Of a stretch of 64,000 nt of DNA, positions 44,921 through 51,786 are shown piece by piece (the stretch's first letter is position 1; each line of letters starts with the position of its first letter). The translations under genes and the position numbers were made by a program. The notes below the pieces were generated by a model. The model was not told the origin of the DNA. It made no database searches and was given only the letters and a program-made list of their open reading frames with translations. This DNA is from an uncultured Lachnospiraceae bacterium (GTDB lineage Bacteria > Bacillota > Clostridia > Lachnospirales > Lachnospiraceae): contig CADAIL010000016.1 of the NCBI GenBank assembly GCA_902788035.1, positions 1 to 64,000 on the forward strand, written 5' to 3'.

Positions 44921-45973
44921 ATGAGCGAAAAGAAAACATTGCCGGGAAAAGACGGCAACAAGTATGTTCCGTATAGCGAGCGAAGCGGCGAGACATCAAT
45001 CGTTTATTTCACAAGAGACCTTTCTCCGGAAGGCCTGAAGAAAATCTATGACAGGGTATCGGAAGGTCTGACAGGAAAACTGGCGGTCAAGCTTCACACA
45101 GGTGAGGCAAAGGGACCGAACATCATCCCGAGACCGTGGGTCAGAGCACTGATTGAGGACAAACTGCCGGGCGCGACAATTGTTGAGACCAACACCTACT
45201 ATGAGGGATCCCGCTACACGACGGAGCAGCACCGTGAAACTTTAAAGGTCAACGGATGGACTTTCTGCCCGGTCGATATCACTGATGAGGACGGAGTTGC
45301 CACATTCCCGGTCGAGGGCGGCAAATGGTTCAAGGAGATGCATGTTGGAAAGAATCTCCTTAACTACGATTCTTTCCTTGCCCTGACCCACTTCAAGGGT
45401 CATGTCCAGGGAGGCTTCGGCGGATCCAACAAGAATATCGGTATCGGCTGCGCGGACGGAAGAATCGGCAAGGCTGAGATTCACACCACTCCGGGTCAGG
45501 ATGATATGTGGGATATTAAGAAGGAAGAGCTAATGGAGCGCATCTCCGAGTCCACGAAATCTACGATCGATCATTTTGCCGGCCATATCTCCTATATCAA
45601 TGTTATGAGAAATATGTCCGTCTCCTGTGACTGTGAGGGTCCGGACGCAGAGCCGGTCGTAACGCCTGACGTAGGCATTCTTGCTTCCAAAGATATCCTT
45701 GCGGTGGACAATGCCTGCATGGATCTCATCTACAATCTGCCGGACGGCGGCGGAAAAGCAATCATCGAGCGCGTCGAGACGAGACACGGCCTGAGGCAGC
45801 TGTCCTACATGAAGGAGCTCGGCATGGGCAACGACCTCTACAAGCTCATCGACATTGACAACGATGATAAGGAGATCACAGCAGCTGAGGCAGTCTGCGA
45901 TGTGAGACCGGGTTGGACTCCGGACCGCTTCAACACATTCTATGGAAGAAATAAGAGGCGCGAGGATGCATGA
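44921..45973 (+). CDS. DUF362 protein
   Basis: A 350-residue DUF362 protein without the ferredoxin tail that some relatives carry. Typical blocks are SIVYFTRDLSPEGLKKIYDR, KLHTGEAKGPNIIPRPWVRA, LALTHFKGHVQGGFGGSNKN, GIGCADGRIGKAEIH and VGILASKDILAVDNACMDLI, with several His, Cys and Asp residues that could bind metal. The family is common in anaerobes but uncharacterised. ATG 44921 (nine bases after GGGAGG) is preferred over 44915. The gene stands alone and is bracketed by inverted copies A and B of a composite repeat. Confidence 0.8.
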   Translation: MSEKKTLPGKDGNKYVPYSERSGETSIVYFTRDLSPEGLKKIYDRVSEGLTGKLAVKLHTGEAKGPNIIPRPWVRALIEDKLPGATIVETNTYYEGSRYTTEQHRETLKVNGWTFCPVDITDEDGVATFPVEGGKWFKEMHVGKNLLNYDSFLALTHFKGHVQGGFGGSNKNIGIGCADGRIGKAEIHTTPGQDDMWDIKKEELMERISESTKSTIDHFAGHISYINVMRNMSVSCDCEGPDAEPVVTPDVGILASKDILAVDNACMDLIYNLPDGGGKAIIERVETRHGLRQLSYMKELGMGNDLYKLIDIDNDDKEITAAEAVCDVRPGWTPDRFNTFYGRNKRREDA

Positions 45974-45994
45974 TGAGTCCCTGCCTATCATCTG

Positions 45995-46110
45995 GAATAC
46001 GCTGCATATCAATCTGCGTCACACCTGAGGCATAGGGGAATACGCTGCATATCAATCTGCGTCACACCTGAGGCATAGGGGAATACGCTGCATATCAATC
46101 TGCATTACAC
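45995..46110. repeat. 43-bp tandem repeat after DUF362 gene
   Basis: GAATACGCTGCATATCAATC starts at 45995, 46038 and 46081, an exact 43-base period; units 1 and 2 are identical through GAGGCATAGGG. It lies just after the DUF362 stop codon. Confidence 0.9.
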
Positions 46111-46142
46111 CAGCGAAAAAATCACACACAATAAGGCTAAAG

Positions 46143-46172
46143 GGCTGTCACAAAGATGTGACAGTCTTTTTT
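46143..46172 (+). terminator. Terminator after DUF362 gene
   Basis: GGCTGTCACA (46143-46152) pairs with TGTGACAGTC (46157-46166), followed by six T. It lies about 170 bases beyond the stop, after the 43-bp repeat. Confidence 0.85.
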
Positions 46173-46173
46173 A

Positions 46174-46268
46174 TCTCAGTGGGGGAAGATCCCCGCTTCT
46201 GCTAGCAGCGGGAAAATCATTATCCTGCTCGTCTCAGTAGCGGGTTATAATCCCCCACTGAGATAAAC
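46174..46268. repeat. Inverted element with TTTATCTCAGTGGGGGA ends
   Basis: ATCTCAGTGGGGGAAGAT near 46174 is repeated inverted at the other end (ATCCCCCACTGAGATAAA, 46249-46266), with an inner hairpin CCCGCTTCTG/CAGCGGG. A matching half occurs at 55103-55145 and a shorter one near 14268. It carries no gene; it may be a miniature mobile element. Confidence 0.7.
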
Positions 46269-46393
46269 GCTCCGCGAGGGCGCACTTGGTGCCCTGTGGG
46301 TAGAACGTCCGATGGACGTTCGCTTTTACCCGCAGGGCACGTAGGCGCCGACCGTAGCGAAGCGAAGACCGCAGGAATTCGATTGGGAATTAT

Positions 46394-46444
46394 GTCAGCT
46401 GGCGCTGACCCGAATCCCGCGCCAAGTCTCGTGAGCGAGACTTG
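46394..46444. repeat. Dispersed palindrome family member
   Basis: GTCAGCTGGCGCTGAC (46394-46409) followed by CGAATCCCGCGC and the palindrome CAAGTCTCGT...GCGAGACTTG (46423-46444), the same two-part element as at 22298 and 56310. Confidence 0.8.
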
Positions 46445-46488
46445 AACTTGCTGATGGATCTTTTAGTTTAGAAATTCATTGGAGAGAA

Positions 46489-47106
46489 GTCGGCAGTCGG
46501 TTCTGTGAAATAATGGACATATGAAGTGCCATATGAGACTCAAAACATGATATCCAGGCAGTATTATCAGCTCACTTTTGGCTAAATCCGCTGTTTATCC
46601 AAAGAAAATTGAGTTGAAGAAGCAGTCACCTTCTTTGATTCTGATATCTGATGACCGTATGACTTTCTTATATCAGATTTCTACCTTAAGTCGATAAAAG
46701 GTCATTTCCCAGATAGCGACTGCCCGCTTCTCCACTCGGGCAGTCTTGAAACGCCGTTTCGAATTAAGATGACTGAAAACCTTCATTCTTGCCTCCAGTC
46801 GACAAAAGCAGATTTCACAGATAGCGACTGCCCTCATCTCCACCCGGGCAGTCATGGAACGCCAGCCCGAACTAAGATGATTGAAAGCCTTCATTCATGC
46901 CATCAGTCGACAAAAGCAGATTTCACAGATAGCGACTGCCCGCAAAATCACCCTGGCAGTATTGAAACGCCGTTTCGAACAAAGATGACTGCCAGCCTCC
47001 GTTTTCGACCATCAGTCGATAAAAGGTCATTTCCAAGGCAGCGACTGCCCTCAAAGCCATCGGGCAGTCAACGAACGCGGCATAGACCCGGGGAGACTGC
47101 CCGCCG
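46489..47106 (-). repeat. Dispersed composite repeat, copy B
   Basis: On the minus strand this is the longest copy: several 108-base modules (GAATTAAGATGACTG, GAACTAAGATGATTG and GAACAAAGATGACTG starting at 46761, 46869 and 46977 on the plus strand, exact 108-base steps) leading into the conserved block that contains AGTCATACGGTCATCAGATA and CTGATAATACTGCC. Each module can fold GGCAGTCAT/ATGACTGCC-type stems. Copies A and B face each other around the DUF362 gene. Confidence 0.85.
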
Positions 47107-47386
47107 GCATGAGTTGCGTGAGAGAGAGAAATGTTGCGCCGCAAATATTGCACAGAAATCACGCCTTGTATTATAATGGCTAGACTAGATGATGAATTTG
47201 ACGGATATGGACCCGGCTTGGCGGGACGGTGAAATCAATAGATGCGCCCCCGGCCTGAAGGTCGGTATATATCACAGTGTGAGATGACCCCCGCCTCTAT
47301 AGGCGGTGGGCAACAGACAAGTCTCGCGAGTAAAACTTGTTTGTAAAGGTTGACCGCAGATGCGGACAGCAGGGAAGGAGCAGACT
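47107..47386. other. Region upstream of ilvB
   Basis: No gene. It includes a hairpin CCCCCGCCTC-TATA-GGCGGTGGG near 47289-47310 and a diverged palindrome family member (CAAGTCTCGC...AAACTTG, 47318-47339) just ahead of the ilvB ribosome-binding site. No T-box or leader peptide for branched-chain amino acids was found. Confidence 0.5.
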
Positions 47387-49006
47387 ATGATTGGTGCCAG
47401 GGCGCTTGTGAAATGTCTTGAATTGGAAAACGTTGAAGTGGTCTTCGGATACCCCGGGGCGGTCATCTGCCCTGTCTTCGACGAGCTCGATAAGAGCGGC
47501 ATAAAAGTCGTCCTTGTCCGCCAGGAGCAGAACGCGGCCCATGAAGCCAGCGGCTACACCCGCATTTCTAGGAAACCCGCGGTCGCGATCGCGACGTCGG
47601 GTCCCGGCGCGATGAACCTTATGACCGGTATCGCAACGGCCTACGCGGATTCGATCCCGATGGTCTGCATCACGGGCCAGGTCGATTCGAAGCTCATGGG
47701 AACGGACGGTTTTCAGGAGACGGACGTGGCCGGCGCCGTTGAGTCATTTGTTAAATACAGTTATATCGTGCATGATTCAAATGACATCCCGCGCATCATG
47801 AAGGAAGCCTTCTATATTGCCCGGACGGGGCGTCCCGGACCGGTGCTTATTGACCTGCCGCTCGACATGCAGCTTGGTGAGACTGACGATTTTTCCTATG
47901 AGGAGAAAGTGCAGCTCCGGACGTATCGCCCGACCGTCAAGGGACATCCGCTCCAGATGCAGAGAGTCCTCGATGCCCTGGCAGAAGCAAAAAAGCCCCT
48001 CATCATAGCGGGCGGAGGCATCCATCTGGCAGGCGCTGTGCCCATATTCCGTGAATTTATAAAAAAATACCGCATCCCGGTCGTGTCGACCATGATGGGA
48101 ATCTCCACTCTTCCGACGGAGGATCCCCTGAACTTTGGTATGGTCGGAAATAACGGTCACGCGTTCGGCAACATAGCGATGCGCGACTCGGACCTCATCA
48201 TCATGGCAGGTGCCCGCGTCGCTGACCGCACGATCCGCGACCCGATGCTGATCGAGAGAAAGACTCTGGTCCACATCGATGTGGATCCTGCTGAGATCGG
48301 AAAGAACGCAGGCCCGACAATTCCGCTCGTCGGCGATATCCGCCACGTGCTGAAAGATTTCTGTGAGAGGGAACCGCAGATCCACTATGATGATTGGATC
48401 AATTATCTGATCGGGGCAAGAAATTCCTGGATGCGTGACTTCAAAGCCAGAAAAATCCCGAAGGGCATCGACCCGGAGCGGTTCATGAGAGCTCTCTCAC
48501 AGGCCATGGACGATGACGCCGTCTATGTCTCAGATGTCGGCCAGAATCAGCTCTGGTCCTGTTCCTACGTTGTGATCAGGGGCGGTCGCTTCATGACGTG
48601 CGGAGGCATGGGAACGATGGGCTATGCCCTTCCGGCTGCGATCGGAGCGAAAATCGCAGCGCCGAAACGACAGATCGTCGCCGTATGCGGCGACGGTGCC
48701 TTCCAGATGACAATGATGGAACTTGCGACAGCCAGACAGTACGGAGTCACGGTCAAGCTGGTCATCATAAAGAACGGCACACTCGGACTGGTGCATCAGT
48801 ACCAACATTTCCGCTACCATGACAGGTTCAGCGCAACGATTCTTGAGGGGGATCCGGAACTTGTGTATTTGGCTAAGGCTTATGGGATGGGATATTTGCA
48901 CCTTGAAAAAGGAACTGACACAGATTCGGTGATCGAAGCATTCCTCAAGGATCCGGATGAATCCATGATCCTCGAGTGCGAAGTCGACCCGGACGCTCTT
49001 GCATGA
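47387..49006 (+). CDS. ilvB: Acetolactate synthase large subunit
   Basis: A 539-residue thiamine-pyrophosphate enzyme that joins two pyruvates (or pyruvate and 2-oxobutyrate) in branched-chain amino-acid synthesis. Key blocks: FGYPGAVICPVFDEL, the catalytic glutamate in VRQEQNAAHEASGYTR, SGPGAMNLMTG, the FAD-region FGMVGNNGHAFGN and the TPP motif CGDGAFQMTMMELATA. ATG 47387 follows AAGGAG; 47360 is unsupported. The regulatory subunit gene follows 16 bases on. The T-box leader of leucine type seen at 60 kb is not used here. Confidence 0.94.
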   Translation: MIGARALVKCLELENVEVVFGYPGAVICPVFDELDKSGIKVVLVRQEQNAAHEASGYTRISRKPAVAIATSGPGAMNLMTGIATAYADSIPMVCITGQVDSKLMGTDGFQETDVAGAVESFVKYSYIVHDSNDIPRIMKEAFYIARTGRPGPVLIDLPLDMQLGETDDFSYEEKVQLRTYRPTVKGHPLQMQRVLDALAEAKKPLIIAGGGIHLAGAVPIFREFIKKYRIPVVSTMMGISTLPTEDPLNFGMVGNNGHAFGNIAMRDSDLIIMAGARVADRTIRDPMLIERKTLVHIDVDPAEIGKNAGPTIPLVGDIRHVLKDFCEREPQIHYDDWINYLIGARNSWMRDFKARKIPKGIDPERFMRALSQAMDDDAVYVSDVGQNQLWSCSYVVIRGGRFMTCGGMGTMGYALPAAIGAKIAAPKRQIVAVCGDGAFQMTMMELATARQYGVTVKLVIIKNGTLGLVHQYQHFRYHDRFSATILEGDPELVYLAKAYGMGYLHLEKGTDTDSVIEAFLKDPDESMILECEVDPDALA

Positions 49007-49022
49007 GAAAGGAGGAAGCCAT

Positions 49023-49520
49023 ATGAAACGGATATATTCAGTCCTTGTCGAGAACCGGGCAGGTGTACTCTCTAAAGTGGCTGGCCTCTTCTGGAGAAGA
49101 TGTTTTAATATCGAGTCGCTGGCTGTAGGCGAGACGGATGACCCGAATGTTTCAAATATGATCATCGTCAGTTCCGGGGACGGACACATCCTGGAACAGA
49201 TTGAGAAGCAGCTCAACAAGAAGATCGACGTCATCAAGGTCAAGACATTTGATGAGTCGGAGAGCGTCAGCCGTGAGCTCATGCTCGTTAAAGTGCGCTA
49301 TTCACGTTCGAACCGAAAGGATCTGATCGAGATCTGCCAGCTCATGAGAGCGACGGTCATAGATCTCTCGGACAGCATGATGACGATTCAGTTCTGCGAT
49401 ACGCCGGAGAGAGTGGCTCTCTTTCTCAAGATGCTGAAGAATGTCAGGATCGTGGAGATCACAAGGACCGGCACGCTCGCTCTCACAAAGTGCATGGAGA
49501 CGCCTGTGCCGACAGAGTGA
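49023..49520 (+). CDS. ilvN: Acetolactate synthase small (regulatory) subunit
   Basis: A 165-residue subunit with an N-terminal ACT domain (IYSVLVENRAGVLSKVAGLF then RRCFNIESLAVG) that binds valine for feedback inhibition, and a C-terminal ACT-like domain (ELMLVKVRYSRSNRKDLIEI). Start 49023 follows AAAGGAGGAAGCCAT. It forms the holoenzyme with IlvB encoded directly upstream. Confidence 0.93.
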   Translation: MKRIYSVLVENRAGVLSKVAGLFWRRCFNIESLAVGETDDPNVSNMIIVSSGDGHILEQIEKQLNKKIDVIKVKTFDESESVSRELMLVKVRYSRSNRKDLIEICQLMRATVIDLSDSMMTIQFCDTPERVALFLKMLKNVRIVEITRTGTLALTKCMETPVPTE

Positions 49521-49540
49521 TATAAATCAGGAGATTTCTT

Positions 49541-50461
49541 ATGTATTATCTTATTGATGAGAAACTCATACCGACATCACTGAAAATGTGCATGAAATCC
49601 GACAAGCCCTATGTTGCCGTGATGACGTCTGCAGAGTGGAAGGTGGAAAAGGACGCATTCCGGATGGGAATCGACCTCGATATCGAGTATGACCGGATCC
49701 ACACAACGAAGGCGGAAGTCAACGTCGACTCGCTGACCGGAGGATTTACGATCCCTGACAAGATCAATGTGACGGAGCAGGATCACGAGTTCACATTTGC
49801 TCTTGATGAGAAGGGAATTGTTTTTATTGATGATGACGGGCTGGCTTCCCAGATCGTGACAGAACTCAAGCTGACCCGCAAATGGCGGCTGCCGAGCTTT
49901 GAGCGCTTCCTCTATGATTTTCTGAATAAAATCGTGTTCGGCGATCTGGCATATCTCGGAAATGTGGAGGATGAGCTTGCCGCACTCGAGGATAAGATCC
50001 TGGCCAGGAAGGCTGACAATTCAGTCATAGCTCGAATCTCGGAGCTGAGACGCGCTCTGCTCCGCCTTAGGACTCACTATGAGCAGCTTATGGACCTCAG
50101 TCAGGAATTCTATGAGAATGAGAACAACTTCTTCGCGGAACCGAACCTCCGCTATTTCGATATGTTCTCCGCCCGCGTGACCCGACTGCAGGCGATCGTC
50201 GGTTATCTGCAGGATTATTCTGTGCAGGTGAGAGAACTATATTCCTCAGCCATTGCAGTGGAACAGAACAATAACATGGCGGTCCTCACGATCGTCACTG
50301 TCGTTTTCACACCGCTGACAGTTCTTGTCGGCTGGTACGGTATGAACTTCAAATATATGCCGGAGCTGGAGTCGCCGATGGCCTACCCGATCGTCATTAT
50401 CATTGCGTTTTTATCGATCGTCGGCGGCCTGCTTTACTTCAAGAGAAAGCACTGGCTGTAA
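49541..50461 (+). CDS. corA: CorA-family divalent cation transporter
   Basis: A 306-residue CorA-type channel. A long N-terminal cytoplasmic domain with the coiled stalk helix (about 110-240) precedes two C-terminal membrane helices; the selectivity signature is present as GWYGMNF between them, followed by MPELESPMAY. It would take up magnesium or related ions. It lies 20 bases after ilvN in the same direction. Length and motif are typical; the ion is not certain. Confidence 0.9.
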   Translation: MYYLIDEKLIPTSLKMCMKSDKPYVAVMTSAEWKVEKDAFRMGIDLDIEYDRIHTTKAEVNVDSLTGGFTIPDKINVTEQDHEFTFALDEKGIVFIDDDGLASQIVTELKLTRKWRLPSFERFLYDFLNKIVFGDLAYLGNVEDELAALEDKILARKADNSVIARISELRRALLRLRTHYEQLMDLSQEFYENENNFFAEPNLRYFDMFSARVTRLQAIVGYLQDYSVQVRELYSSAIAVEQNNNMAVLTIVTVVFTPLTVLVGWYGMNFKYMPELESPMAYPIVIIIAFLSIVGGLLYFKRKHWL

Positions 50462-50491
50462 CTCTGCGAAGGCAAATGCATATGAGATCGT

Positions 50492-50540
50492 GTCAGCTGA
50501 CGCTGACATGGGTATGCGCTCCCTTTTCGCGAGGGAGTCT
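50492..50540. repeat. Partial dispersed palindrome and hairpin
   Basis: GTCAGCTGACGCTGAC (50492-50507) matches the first half of the dispersed palindrome family, followed here by a different hairpin (CTCCCT/AGGGAG near 50518-50537) instead of the CAAGTCTCGC half. Confidence 0.6.
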
Positions 50541-50627
50541 TAAACAGCGGTAGAGCACGATTTTTGGAAAGGAGAAATGCGGTGCATCCCATCAGCACGG
50601 CATATGGGATGATCCGCAAAATATATT

Positions 50628-51320
50628 ATGAAAATCCACGGACTTCAGAAAATGACACTGCTCGACTTCCCGGGGCGGGTGGCCTGCACGGTCTTTCTCG
50701 GACAGTGCGACTTCAGGTGTCCCTACTGCCACAACTTTGAACTTGTCACGGGGGAGGCCCCGCCGGTCATGAGCGAGGAGGAGCTGCTGGCTTTTCTCAG
50801 GAAGCGTCAGGGACTCCTGGACGGCGTTGCGATCACAGGCGGTGAACCGTGCCTGCATCCGGGGCTCTATGACATGCTCGGCCGCATCCGGGAGATGGGC
50901 TATGCCACAAAACTTGACACGAACGGAAATCATCCGGCGCTCCTTCACAGGATCCTCGATGCCGGTCTTGTCGACTATGTTGCGATGGATATAAAGAACA
51001 GCCCGGAGAAGTATGCGATTACTATAGGACGGGATACATTTGATTTGGCAAATGTCCGCGAGAGCATTCAGCTGCTCAAAGACAGCAGCTGCGATTATGA
51101 GTTCAGGACGACCGTCGTCAGGGAGTTCCACGAGGAGAGCGATTTTGAAGGAATCGGGAAGCTGATTGAAGGTGCTCCGAGGTATTTCCTCCAGGCTTTC
51201 ACGGACCGGGACACAGTTCCCTTCGGAAATCTGCACGCGCCGTCGAAGGAGGAGCTTGTCCGATACGCAGAGATTGTCGGCAGATATGTCGGAGATGTGC
51301 AGATCCGGGGCGTTGACTGA
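50628..51320 (+). CDS. nrdG: Anaerobic ribonucleotide reductase activating protein
   Basis: A 230-residue radical SAM activase. The cluster motif is GQCDFRCPYCHNFEL (CxxxCxxC) and GGEPCLHPGLYDML forms the SAM-binding GGE site. It installs the glycyl radical on NrdD, encoded 466 bases downstream in the same direction. The ATG at 50628 has no good ribosome-binding site; a strong AAAGGAG lies 50 bases upstream but leads into another frame. Order nrdG-nrdD is reversed relative to E. coli. Confidence 0.88.
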   Translation: MKIHGLQKMTLLDFPGRVACTVFLGQCDFRCPYCHNFELVTGEAPPVMSEEELLAFLRKRQGLLDGVAITGGEPCLHPGLYDMLGRIREMGYATKLDTNGNHPALLHRILDAGLVDYVAMDIKNSPEKYAITIGRDTFDLANVRESIQLLKDSSCDYEFRTTVVREFHEESDFEGIGKLIEGAPRYFLQAFTDRDTVPFGNLHAPSKEELVRYAEIVGRYVGDVQIRGVD

Positions 51321-51446
51321 ATTGCACTGATTGCCTGGCACAGTGACTGTCTGCGTGCATATGGGTGCAGGAAAGTTTGGCTCTGCCGGTGATGGTGGTG
51401 AGTCACGGATCAGCGTGCGTATATGTGGTACGTGGACTTGTGTGTT

Positions 51447-51503
51447 TTGACAGATATTGAGGGTTCTACATATATATGTAAGAAAAACCACAATATATAG
51501 TGC
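51447..51503 (+). promoter_or_regulatory. nrdD promoter with NrdR-like boxes
   Basis: TTGACA (51447-51452) and TATATA (51471-51476) form a promoter. CACAATATATAGTG (51489-51502) closely matches the NrdR box consensus, and TACATATATATGTA (51467-51480), over the -10 element, is a weaker match, 22 bases apart centre to centre. NrdR normally represses nrd genes when deoxynucleotides are plentiful. Confidence 0.65.
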
Positions 51504-51554
51504 TTTTGACGAAAATGAATAGAAGATATTGATTTTATCAAATCAGAGTGATAG

Positions 51555-51735
51555 TATTGTAACGGTCGCCGGACGGCGGCCGTTAACTTACGCGATAAGG
51601 CCGAACGTGCGGGGCGTGCTCGCACGAAGGCGCATGTGAGGCCAACGTACATCGAAGCGGCTATGCCGCAAGATGCGCGTCGCGCTGGGTGGGCGGCTTC
51701 AGCCCGCTTATCCGTAAACGGGCTTTGAAAGCTCA
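51555..51735 (+). ncRNA. Highly structured leader of nrdD, unknown class
   Basis: Several stems lie in series: TAACGGTCGCC (51560-51570) with GGCGGCCGTTA (51575-51585); CGTGCG (51606-51611) with CGCACG (51621-51626); GCGCAT (51630-51635) with ATGCGC (51673-51678), enclosing GCGGC/GCCGC (51657-51669); then GCTTTGAAAGC near 51723. GC content is far above the flanks. It does not match a riboswitch consensus I know. Confidence 0.5.
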
Positions 51736-51786
51736 TTTTCTGTTTTAGACCATATATTTCAGACAATTTTGAGGAGAGGACGAGAT

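Noticed and set aside
47107..47386. T-box or leader peptide before ilvB
   Set aside because: No GGGTGGNACCGCG box and no short Leu/Val/Ile-rich frame with a terminator was found.
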